In this document: positions 1 through 9,309 of the stretch, in pieces | How the letters are laid out: each line of letters opens with the position of its first letter | How positions within the stretch are numbered: position 1 is the stretch's first letter | Origin: Klebsormidium nitens | Lineage: Eukaryota; Streptophyta; Klebsormidiophyceae; Klebsormidiales; Klebsormidiaceae | Reading direction: 5' to 3' | DNA length: 64,000 nt | NCBI GenBank assembly: GCA_000708835.1 | Contig: DF237400.1 | Coordinates: 1-64,000 of the forward strand | Notes under the pieces: generated by a model | What the model was told of the DNA's origin: nothing | What the model saw: only the letters and a program-made list of their open reading frames with translations | The model's database searches: none | Position numbers and translations under genes: made by a program

Positions 1-256
1 TATAAAATAAATTGATTGATTGATTGATCTCGAAAGCCGCCTGCGCGAGCTGACGTCGCGTTCGGATCAATGAAAAGGGGGGGCCGGCCGTCGAACAGCC
101 AAGGTTGCGAGTGAGGGGACCCCTGGCCAAGAATATCGACCTTGCACGCGTGAAGCAGGGAGGGAAGAAGAGAGGGAGGAAGAAAGGAAGCATCTAGAGT
201 CCAATCTGGCAGAAACAAGGGCACAGGTCCAGCTGAGCAAATTAGAGCAGGAATCA
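1..256. promoter_or_regulatory. 5' flank of the F-box gene
   Basis: This stretch holds no convincing coding exon. It opens with TATAAAATAA (1-10), which could be a TATA element or, read as AATAAA at 6-11, a polyadenylation signal of a gene outside the window. Four tandem ATTG units follow at 11-28. A purine-rich GA tract at about 148-195 lies just upstream of the predicted start codon at 257 and looks like 5' leader sequence. Promoter assignment is inference from position only. Confidence 0.35.
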
Positions 257-3200
257 ATGGATCGTGGTCGCGCTCGAGCTGTCCCGTCGGCGCCGCCTGC
301 GCAAGCCCTCCCGATTGTTCTGGCATACTTGTCAGGGGACCTCCCATCCCTCCTCGCAGCCGCTTGCGTCAGCCATGATTGGCGAGAAGCTCTCAGTGGC
401 ATGCCAGAAGTCTGGCAAGCAGTGCACTTCCCCAAGCAGATTGCAAGCAAAGTTACAGATCGGGGGCTCCGATGGATTCTGCGCCAGTCCGGAGAAAGGG
501 GGCTCACATCCTTGGACCTTGGGGGGTGCTCCCAGCTGACAGACCAAGTAGTGCCTTATATACTCAACGCGTTGAAAAGAGTGCCGGAGAAAGTGAGTCT
601 CAAGGGCTGTGGCCGCATGACGTGGAGGGGAGCGTGGGGGATATTGCAGTACCTGCAAAACCGGTATGAGCAGGAAGTGGGGCGGGGTGAGGGGCGGGGG
701 GGGGCCAATGAGCTCGAGAGAGGTAAGTTCAGGGATGAACTGAAGGCCGCAAATCCTGGTTTGAGTGGTGTATTCGGGTGAAAGGTTCTTTTGCAAGAGC
801 AGATTGCTTGTGTCGTTTGGGGTTTATGTCATGCTCCCCACCTTCCATGTGCCAACTTCCTTTCCCATGGGGGCAGCAAATCCGGTTGGACCGCCTTTGT
901 CTCCAACTTGTTTTACCATCCAAGAAATGATCCTCCGTTTTCTCCTTCTATGTGCCTTTCAAAAGTGGATAACGCAGAAGTTACAGAAGGTTTGAGTTAC
1001 TGTTGACCAAAAATGGTCAGTAACTGTATGGAGAATGTCGCCACAGCTGGAGGGTCTGTCCGGCAGCTCCTGTTCAGCATGTTCCTTGAGTGGGGTGAAG
1101 ACTGGATTGCTAGAATGGCCATAACATCGATTCTCTGATTGATACGTGTTGCTGGCCCGACACATGAGCCGCAGGTGTCTCTTCTAAAGGGACATCTGCT
1201 TCAACTTCCTCTTCCTTCGGGGGATGTTTATCATGTCGCTGAATCTTTGCAGCAAGTAATTGTCACAAGACTTTGAGGCTTGAACAACATTCAGAAGTCA
1301 AGAGGGAGGTAGAAGGAGGAAAGCAGACGCTGTCGATCATCTGCAAAGCTGGCCTGCGGTTTGCCGGGTTCAAAGTATCACAACGACGCCGGAGCCGGTC
1401 TTGGGGGCCTGGATCTCCATAAACCATTTCTGACAGAAAAAGGTCTGCAGGCAGACGTCGTCTCCAGAGCGTGCGCCTCTCAGGAATAAGCCTGGAGGGG
1501 TGCGACCCCGCAGTTTTGATGCGCCTGACCAGCCTACCTGTGGTGGGGGGCCTGCTCGACTGGATGGCCCTGTGCGACCGGTGTTTATCGTCACATCTGC
1601 TCGAAAAGTGTGAGTGGTGCGGAGTGAGAGGGTGCCGGGAACCCAACCTGGAACTGGACATGGTGAGTGACAAGAACAGCTGTTGTAGGAAGTTGAAGCG
1701 TCTTGAAGGAGTCCGAAGAGTTTTGGGTTCCATTGATTTGACCATGTTGTGTTCTTCCACTTTCGTTCGCTTTCCTCTTCATGATTTCCATTGCAATATT
1801 GTGTAGCTTCGGCATTGGCGATTTGTGATTTCACATGAAGAGGCGGTCGTTTGTGCCCACTGCGCAACTGCAGATTGAGTGCAAGAAGCGCTCTGGTTCA
1901 TGCTCAATAGCACTTTTCTGGTCGAAAAAGTTTCGCTTCATTTCCTGCTACTTCATGAGCATTGCCTGCAAGCATCGAAAATATCATCTCTCAGTTCCTG
2001 GGTTTTCTTATTCCGAACCCAAATGCTCCTCAAATAGACCGAATCCACCCGGATACTATTTCTGGTCATCTGCAAGCGAAGAACACACTTTGCGAACATT
2101 TCAGCATCATCAAACCTTGGACTTATTAAAATGGTTTTACACCGAACCTTGACATGAACGATTGCATTCTGGGCTGTCCAATCCACTGCGCTATCCATTC
2201 CTGTTGACGTTGTGCAATGACAGAGTGTGCCGCTTGTGCAGGTAGAGTGCGTACGCTGCCAGAAATTTGGGTGCGTTGACCACTTTCAGGACCTCAACTT
2301 TGCCCACTGTAATTGCGCCATCTGCGATGAGTGCCTGGACGAGCACCCGGACCGGTGAGCACCTTCCGAACAAGGCTCACACAGATTCACGCTGGAATTG
2401 GTTTCTCGATATGATCCTTGTCGGGCGACTGCTCTACCCTGCGGATGTTGCGGGGCTGCATGTCAATTTTGAGCTTCGGTCAGCGATATCGTGAACGGAT
2501 ATCTAGCTAATGTCGGCGCTCGTGGCATGTTTTGGTTGCATATTCCGTTCTGCTTTCTGTCATCGTACACTACTGTCGTCGCCCACTGTCATGGCTCCTC
2601 CTCACAAGCTTTTCGATTCAAGAAGTTGCAAGCTTGAAGCCTTCCTTGATGGGCCGTCAGTAAGCATTGGTAGGTCCAACATTTTGGTAGGGTCGTTGAA
2701 GTATTCTCTTTGTGATCTGCCTTGCGGAAGCAACACCAATGCATCCCAACCGCTTGAACAACGTAGCAACACTTGCAACATATGGCTCTTACCTGCTGAC
2801 GACATCCGAAGCGTGCCCTTGTAAAATCTTACCCCCTGGAACTATAAAATGCAAAGGTTTAGAATGTCATGAATCTAAACTGGTTTTTGGATCTTTTCTC
2901 CAGGGCCACCCCGTGCTACAAGTGCGACGTCCTTCTTTGCCCCGTGTGCGACGCCGGCGCGCGCAACTACGTACGGGAGTGCACCGGCCCGTGCCTGCCG
3001 CCCAACATCGTGTGCGACTCGTGTCGGCTCGATGAATGCATCTGCACGTGCAATAACGACGATATGACGGTGGAAGAACTGCGGCGGCACGAGTACCCTG
3101 TCTTATGCGAGGAGTGCGTCCGGGTAAGGAGCGGCTCTTGTTGCGTTGTGAATTGTCTGCAGATTTTGATAAAGCGGAGCGCCATGGACTTTATCACTCG

Positions 3201-4582
3201 CTATCCCAGTTCGACCTACCGTTTCCTTTACATGCCCGACTCGCGAGTCCTCCGTCTCTTCGGCTCGAACGTTGGCAACGGTCCTCACGAAGCCGCTGGC
3301 GGCAATCTTGGGTCGGTTGCAGCCTTCTAAATTCTTGTTTTTTGGGTTATATGTATGTCGCATGTCCACAGGGCACCACCGTACAAGGGCGCCATGCAAC
3401 TTGGTTGTTGAGCGGCTCCGTAAGAGTTGGTTGCCTCCTCTTCGCTGTTCCACCGATATCAACCAGAGATTGTGGACCCTATGCGCAGACGCAGGAGCGA
3501 GTCTTCTCTGCCGAGGAGCGCCAGTTTGGCCAGGAGCCCGCAACGCGGTACTGTGGCGCGTGCGGGCTGCTCCGAAAATGCCACCCGGATTTGGGCACGG
3601 ACGACGATTCGGAAGGTGCACACTCAATACTTTTCCTATAAGTGGCCAACTTGATCACGAGTACGGAGGTTTGTGGGTGGCCACGATCTCAAGTACACGG
3701 TATCTGGCCCGGATTGGTGAAAAGGACGCAGGATTGCAACGCCCGCAATATCGGGTCTGCTGGGCAGTGGGTTCCAGTGTTAGGATGATCTTTCAGCAGA
3801 CCTGCTCGTTAGGTTTAGGCGGGCCAAGTTTGCTGGTCCTCTTCAAAGGCGTACTTGTGCAGCTGTCTGGTGTTGGAATACCACTTAAGTACCATTCCCC
3901 TCAAACTTCCTTAACAGTTTCGTATCAGTTCGTTGTGTGGTGCTTGATTTTCAGGCACCCTGCCAAAGACTTCCTTTGTGTGCTGGCAATGTGGATTCGC
4001 TTCGGACCTTATCTGGCAGGCCGGCGTCTTCAAAAAATTTGGGCGTTGATTTGCAACAGACACCTCTTTTCATGTTTCTCTTCTTTGGTTATCTGCCCCC
4101 CTTGGGCGCTGTCATATAATCCTTTCATCCTTTCTTCTTTCTTTTGCGGCGTCGCATTCTCATACAGTAGGGTACGTTTGTTGCACCCTTTCGGTATACG
4201 CCTTTTGCATGCCGCTTCCGTTTCAATCAAACGGTCCTTCCTCTTGTTGTTTGCAGACAACTTTTCCGACGATCCACCTGACTCTCACGACACGGAGGCT
4301 TTGGGAGATTCCGACGACTATGATAGCTGGTTTGACGAACTGAAGCCGCGGAAAAAGCGCGGGGAAGAATGCAGTTCGGATGAAGAAACCGACAGTGAAG
4401 GGGCCGTTGACGGCGCGCAAGGGGCGGGTGAGAACGGAGAGGAGGGCGATGAGGATGTAAGTTATGACGATGAAGAGGACGCGGGCGACGATGATGAAGA
4501 CGAGGATGACGTGGACGATGACGATAACGAAGATGATGATGACGATGATGACGAGGACGATGATGACGAGGGAGACTGGTGA
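257..4582 (+). CDS. F-box/LRR protein with Cys-rich zinc-binding modules and acidic tail
   Basis: Six exons: 257-722, 1451-1662, 2242-2354, 2904-3123, 3372-3615, 4257-4582. All introns are GT-AG and join in phase, giving 526 residues. Residues ~18-55 resemble an F-box (PIVLAYLSGDLPSLL ... VSHDW), followed by AMN1-type leucine-rich repeat signatures (LTSLDLGGCSQLTD, then VRLSGISLEGCDP in exon 2). Exons 2-5 carry many paired cysteines (CDRC, CEWC, CVRC, CNCAICDEC, CYKC, CPVC, CDSC, CEEC, CGAC), suggesting several zinc-binding modules. The last exon ends in an almost pure Asp/Glu tail of about 50 residues. An F-box suggests a substrate adaptor of an SCF ubiquitin ligase, probably cytosolic or nuclear; this is inferred from the family. 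I do not recognise a named orthologue. Exon 5 is the least certain, because its first part is low-similarity sequence and its start rests only on the AG at 3370-3371. Confidence 0.72.
4441..4579 (+). repeat. GAY-rich tract encoding the acidic tail
   Basis: A low-complexity run of GAT/GAC/GAG/GAA codons encodes the Asp/Glu tail that ends the F-box protein at the TGA codon 4580-4582. The mixed GAT and GAC codons argue against very recent slippage of a single triplet. Confidence 0.8.
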
Positions 4583-5297
4583 CTTGACGTATGGGTTTGG
4601 AAGGAAAGCACTGTAGATAGAGTAGCGACTTTACTACACAGATGATCGCTTCCCGTACCTGATTAACCTCTGCATTGATTTTTTTAGTGTGATTTAGCTG
4701 TAGATTTGAGGGTCTTGGAACAGCAGGTGCTACATTCAGTATAGGGCAGCTACGTGTGCGGTTATTTTGAGCTGTATGCACATCATGCCAGCCATGGCGG
4801 CATGTATACAATACTATGCTTATTCAGATGTAGCGTGGACCATCCAACGACTAATGTGCAGCTGAGCACGATTGAGTTGATGCGCAAACATATCAATTCT
4901 TCAAATAGACGAGATAAGAAAGCAATGTGACATATTACGAAGTACGGGTTTTGTGACATGGTTCTGGGATCCAGAATCTATACATGATCACGCGTGCATG
5001 ATCCACGGCCTCGCGATTTGACGACCTGCATGATCTCCGAAACCAAGCGCCTGCATGGCTTGTACCAGAAGCTCTTCACTGGGAAGATTGCATGAGAGCA
5101 CAAGCGTGCTAACCGACATACAAACACTATTTTACAACGTGGATAAACGGAGTTTTGCGATGCTTAAGGAAGCACCTGCTTCTCTTTCGCAAGCTGGAAA
5201 CTCCTGCGCTGAGACACGTCAAACGGGCTGTCCTAGTACCAAACGGTCCGTTTTAGAGCTAGCACTTATGCAGTAAGAACAGTACCTATTTCTGTAG
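4583..5297. other. Convergent intergenic region (3' ends)
   Basis: This gap of about 715 bp lies between the stop of the F-box gene (+) and the stop of the coiled-coil gene (-). It must contain both 3' untranslated regions. I see no open exon with splice signals, no tRNA and no obvious repeat. Confidence 0.6.
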
Positions 5298-7968
5298 CTA
5301 AGTTGTGGCAGTCGGCGCCTTGTCCATTCCGGCGACATAGTTCAGCAACCCGCGGGCCCTGCCCCCGACCCCCTGTATCTTACTACCTACCCAGCCGGCC
5401 GCATCCGGCTGCCCTTGCGGCGCCTCGTCTCGTTGCGGTGGGGGCGAAGTTGGTCGCTGCGACAGCGGTAGCATGTCAGACGTCCACTTGAGCGGCTTTC
5501 GGGGGATCTCAGCAGCATGGCCGTTGCTTGTACTCGACTGCAAAAAAGGAGGGCGTTTAATGAGATGGTCCTCGACTTATTCCATGAGGAAGCGTTCCTT
5601 TATGGAAATGGAAGACTGTCCAGCGGAGACGAGCTATTTCGTCCATACTGTTAAATTAACGCGGGCCATGCGAAGCTAACGCAAAGTTCTGAGCAAACGG
5701 AGATTTCAGCCGACAGGCCGACCTCTTGCTCATCCGACAAAAGCCCCACAAAGAACGAGCAAGGTAAGTACCGTAGTCCTTTCTCACCTGTGCAGATTGC
5801 GCCTCCACGCCACCTCCCGCTTCCTGATCTCGATCAACGGGCTTCGCTCGAGCGTCTCCACTTTTTGAGTCCTGGCCGGGCTTTCTACTCTCAACTCTGA
5901 TACTGGGTCGCTTGTCCACTTCGTCACTCTCTTCACTCAGCCCCTGGGGCCGTCTGTTCGCAGCGAACTCCTTGCCGCCAGTCTCTGCTGACGTCCCACT
6001 GACGGGCAGCTCATCGTCACTGGCCCCCGCTTCCGTTCGGCTCTCCTCGGCTCTCACCGCTTGCTTCCGCGCCCCCGTTTCCACTCCCCTCCGCTCTCTG
6101 GTGCCCTCTCCTGCGACACCGTTGCTTGACCCGGCAGCCCCCTCCTCTGTCGGCCCCCTTCTATCGCCAGAAACATTGGTGCGCTTTTCCCCATCTTCCC
6201 CAGTCTCGTTACTTTTTGCACCCCCAGCCTCGTGCGTTTCTTTCCACGCCGCATACTTGTTCCCCGCCTCCATCATCTCCGAATTCAATAGGATCAGCTT
6301 CTCGATCACCTGCCCGTGGTTCCCCAAATTCACTCTCAGCACGTGCGCCTCTTGCTCAGCCTCCGTGACCCTCTTTCTTAACCCTTCGAGCTCGCGCTTT
6401 GACTCCTCGCTATCCGCCATCAGCTGTGCTATGACCTGCCCCTGCGACTCCGCCAGCTGCGCGCGCGCGCGCACATCTTCCTCCATGCGCTCTTTTTCCC
6501 CCGCCAGCGCCTCCTTCTCTTTTACCGCTCCCTGTAGCCAGGGTTCGAAAACGATTGTGGAAAGGGAGACTTGCACCATGTTTCGTATCTTAAGACAGCA
6601 ACTCTTGTCTGGCCCCAACTCTCATTGAGCACCCCAAAAACGATTGAAAGGTGAGAACAAAGATTTTTCAGGTTCCGCCAGCTATGATAACGCCTTGCCT
6701 CGAACGCCCCGTTACAACTTTTTCTTACCGGTTCTTACTTGTGCTTAGCAGCCTATCAAAGTTCGACCTTCTAGGATGGAGGAGAAATAAAGAACTAATC
6801 CGAACCGTCGGTGGACACAGAACAGTCTTCCGAGAGAGCCACCGGAGTCTCATCATGACGCACCAATTCGACCGTAACAAGGAAAAATCAAATTGGTGCT
6901 GTGTGCCCCCACCTGTAGCCTCTGCACTAGTTCGCGTGCGTCCGCCTCTCGTTGCCGGACATCTTGCTGCAACACCACTGTTCTCGTCCGGAGCTCCAAG
7001 AGCGTGGCTGCTTCCTGCTCTCGCGCGCTTGCGTGCTCGCTTATTGTGGCCTCTAGCGCCTCGCATGTGTACTTGGCGGCTTGGACGGACTCTTGGAGTG
7101 ACGCCTTGTCAGACTCAAGGCCCTCGGCGGTGGACGCACCCGCCGCCAGGAGGCTGGGAACTGTGTCCTATTGGATTGGAAGACAGTACTGTCTTTGTAA
7201 AGGTTTATGTTGAGGTTTCTCAGCAGAGGGCAGAAGCACTGGCAGATGGCAGATGGCAGAACTAGTAGAGAATACACGCGGTGCTGCGGACCAGAGAAGT
7301 AGATGATAACCAAGCAAGCCAGCCTTAAGGCGTTCCTTCTGTTTTTCACTTTGTTGGTCAGATGTAGGGAATGCATGTTTCCGGTCTGTATGAACTCAAG
7401 TACGCCATGGTGGTGAAGGCAGTCAGAAGGGCAACTGTTCACCTTGTCGGCATTCTGGATGATGCTTCGAGTCAGCTCCTGTACTTCGGCCTGCAGTGTG
7501 CCCGCTCTCCTGAAAGAATGGCCAGAAGTCTTCATCATAGCAGCAACTTGCTGACCTGATCAATGCAGCATGCGTGCCGACACCCCTTCCATATTGAGGA
7601 TGACTTAATGGAAAATCATCCATTGATGGTGCCTTAAAAACTGCAAACGTGATCAGGAATGAGGCTCATTCTGCTTGTCAGAAGGGTAAGCGAAGGGTCA
7701 GAAAACAAGCAAAACCTGCCACTTAATGTGCAAGAAAGCAAACACGCAGACTAACCACTTACTCTGACCATATTGCTCGACTTTCCCCCTGCTTCACTTT
7801 CCCGGCTCCCTTCTTTATTCTGTGCACTAACCGATAGAGATGGAAGTGCTTATTGTGGAGATCAAAGTCTGGATTTCTTTGCGATTCAGGGTCTGCAGAC
7901 TTCGAACCCAGCTCGGCAATCAGCGCCTGTGCTGCTGAGTACCACTCCCGCAGGCGGGCAGCCTCCAT
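5298..7968 (-). CDS. Uncharacterised coiled-coil protein
   Basis: Recognisable exons in transcript order: 7968-7832, 7509-7443, ~7160-6913, 6531-5788, 5537-5298 (stop). Together they encode roughly 480 residues. The middle exons are heptad-like and rich in Glu, Lys, Arg, Gln and Ala (for example LQAEVQELTRSIIQNADK, then KEKEALAGEKERMEED), predicting a long coiled coil. The second half of the 744-nt exon is Gly/Ser/Glu-rich and probably disordered, and the last exon is Pro/Gln-rich. I recognise no family or catalytic motif. Two points are open. The phase at the end of the 67-nt exon does not match either obvious acceptor of the next exon, so a small exon or an unusual site is missing. The start is also unsettled: a further exon at 8164-8088, opening with an ATG and ending in a good GTGAGT donor, could be coding (MPRIIALALGLF...) or 5' UTR. 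The ATG at 7968 is taken provisionally. Confidence 0.55.
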
Positions 7969-8087
7969 TCTTGGGCGCCTGCAAGACCCTTTAGAAGCCT
8001 ACAAGAGTTTGCAGAGCTCCTTGAAGTTATGACGAGTGCCCTGGGTACTACCTAGTAGGCAGAAAGCGCCCCTGAGCCAGACTCACC

Positions 8088-8164
8088 TGGAAATCCAGCT
8101 TCGACCAAGAGTTCAACTTCAAGTTCAGAAACAAGCCTAAGGCTAAGGCTATTATCCTAGGCAT
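8088..8164 (-). other. Possible first exon of the coiled-coil gene
   Basis: Read on the minus strand, this begins with ATG and stays open for 26 codons to CAG|GTGAGT. A TTGCAG acceptor lies about 105 bp further on, so the intron looks real. Joining to that acceptor does not keep the coiled-coil frame. Joining to a weaker downstream AG (TGGAG|GCTGCC) does. It may therefore be a leader exon or the true N-terminus. Confidence 0.4.
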
Positions 8165-8172
8165 GCAATTGT

Positions 8173-8181
8173 AAACCCTAA
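8173..8181. promoter_or_regulatory. Telo-box AAACCCTAA
   Basis: The sequence TAAACCCTAACCC matches the plant telomeric unit. The AAACCCTAA core is a known promoter element of plant housekeeping and translation genes. It sits just upstream of the possible first exon of the coiled-coil gene. A promoter role is inferred from position. Confidence 0.4.
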
Positions 8182-8237
8182 CCCGACGTCAGGTAAACCA
8201 CATACCAGCGTGCGCATGCGCGCGCAAAAGGTTCGTG

Positions 8238-8276
8238 CTAAAAGTCTCATGAATTCCGTTCTAAAAGTCTCATGAA
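8238..8276. repeat. 16-bp direct repeat, two copies
   Basis: CTAAAAGTCTCATGAA occurs exactly at 8238-8253 and again at 8261-8276, a 23-bp period, in the upstream flank of the coiled-coil gene. Possible uses include a paired protein-binding site or a small duplication scar. Confidence 0.75.
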
Positions 8277-8385
8277 CGGCCCCCGCCCGGCCCGGCCGCG
8301 ACCGCGCGGCGGCCGGCCGCCGACCGTGACGCATCAGGCCAGCTGCTAGTTGTGCCAATGATGCTTCTTATCTGTGAGAACGGAG

Positions 8386-8657
8386 GGAAGGAGAACGTGG
8401 ACTGCACAATCTCAGACCCCCACACCGCTTGGTACTCTGTGCGCGAGCACCGGGTCTGGGAACGTCACCGCCGGCGAGGTTTGACATCCCGGATCGCTGG
8501 CGACCCACATAGGGGTCTTTCACTTGAATGTCGGCCGCGAACGTACGGCCGCACTGATGTTCAATCCTTAACGGAGTACGTACCGGCCCGCGCGCGCCTT
8601 GAGTACCAGGCGGTGTGGGGGTCTGGGACTGCAAACTGTAGTCCGCGTTCTCCTTCC
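8386..8657. repeat. Imperfect foldback (MITE-like inverted repeat)
   Basis: The left arm (8386-8437) and right arm (8601-8657) are imperfect inverted copies. Two blocks match perfectly: CAGACCCCCACACCGC at 8413-8428 against 8610-8625, and GGAAGGAGAACG at 8386-8397 against 8646-8657. GGTACTC (8431-8437) also pairs with GAGTACC (8601-8607). The loop of about 160 bp contains a smaller inverted pair (TTGAATGTCGGCCG near 8534, and a diverged CGGCCG...TTCAA near 8550). This resembles a degenerate non-autonomous foldback element or MITE. No clear target-site duplication was seen. Confidence 0.6.
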
Positions 8658-9309
8658 ACCGGTTCTGTGAGCACGCGATCTTTGCATCGGGCTTTCCGAT
8701 CGCTCGCTTTAAATCTGCATGCATTCACTTTGGCTAGGATTACACGCGGCCATGCACGCATTGCAGGCAGATAAACAATCTAGACTACGTCTCATGTAAT
8801 GAAAATGATATAATCCATCACGTGTGAAGGGCATAAGTTTGCATCTTGCCGCTGGCAAATCTAACTATTGGTTGGTGGCGGGCCCAACCCTTTGTCTAAC
8901 GGCACGGGGCATATCGAGACAAGCTGGAGTTCGTGAACACTGAGACAGAAGCTCTAAGAGCAGAAAAAAAACCATCCTTTGCTGGTCACAGGGCGCTCCG
9001 AGCTGTGAAGCATCTTCTTTGAGGACCTTTGGTTTGGAGAAACATGCAAACAGCAAGCTTGTTTACTTGTTTCCAGCAATCGACCGATCGAAATCGGACC
9101 GTCCGATCACATCCCAAAGCACCTTAAGAGCCCCTCAAGACTTCTGCTCTGGCCAGTCAGCTGTGTGAGCTGTGTGGAGCGTTTCCACGTCATGCAACAC
9201 CAAACAATGCATCTGCCTACATGCAAGCAAGTACGTTAGTGTACAACTTGACTAAGCAACCTGACTATGCAACAACTGTCCAATGCTGTGGCTAGATTAT
9301 TTGACTCCG

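Larger units (their letters stand above)
8165..9309. other. Intergenic region between two minus-strand genes
   Basis: This is the region downstream of the B-box gene stop and upstream of the coiled-coil gene. It holds a telo-box, a 16-bp direct repeat, a GC-rich block (8281-8335) and a foldback of about 270 bp, listed separately. A CACGTG G-box core lies at 8819-8824. Open frames across 8352-8774 on both strands look like by-products of the foldback and show no conserved domain. Confidence 0.6.

Noticed and set aside
3272-4582. 436-codon open frame read as one gene
   Set aside because: Only the part after 4256 continues the spliced frame of the F-box gene. The upstream part is intron and out-of-frame sequence.
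4257-4582. Acidic tail as a triplet-repeat expansion
   Set aside because: Codons are mixed GAT/GAC/GAG/GAA with interruptions, so a pure unstable triplet array is not present.
5250-5262. GTTTTAGAGCTAG, identical to the first 13 nt of a common Cas9 guide-RNA scaffold
   Set aside because: The match stops at 13 nt, the rest of the scaffold is absent, and no repeats, spacers or vector sequence are nearby. Chance similarity.
5912-6628. 238-codon plus-strand ORF rich in Ser/Pro
   Set aside because: Antisense shadow of the coiled-coil exon at 6531-5788; no conserved motif.
7890-7910. TTCGAACC strings as tRNA T-loops
   Set aside because: No matching A box or acceptor stem at the right distance; the sequence lies in a coding exon of the coiled-coil gene.
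8352-8774. Open frames on both strands with Arg-rich products
   Set aside because: They arise from the inverted repeat in this region and have no domain or splice support.
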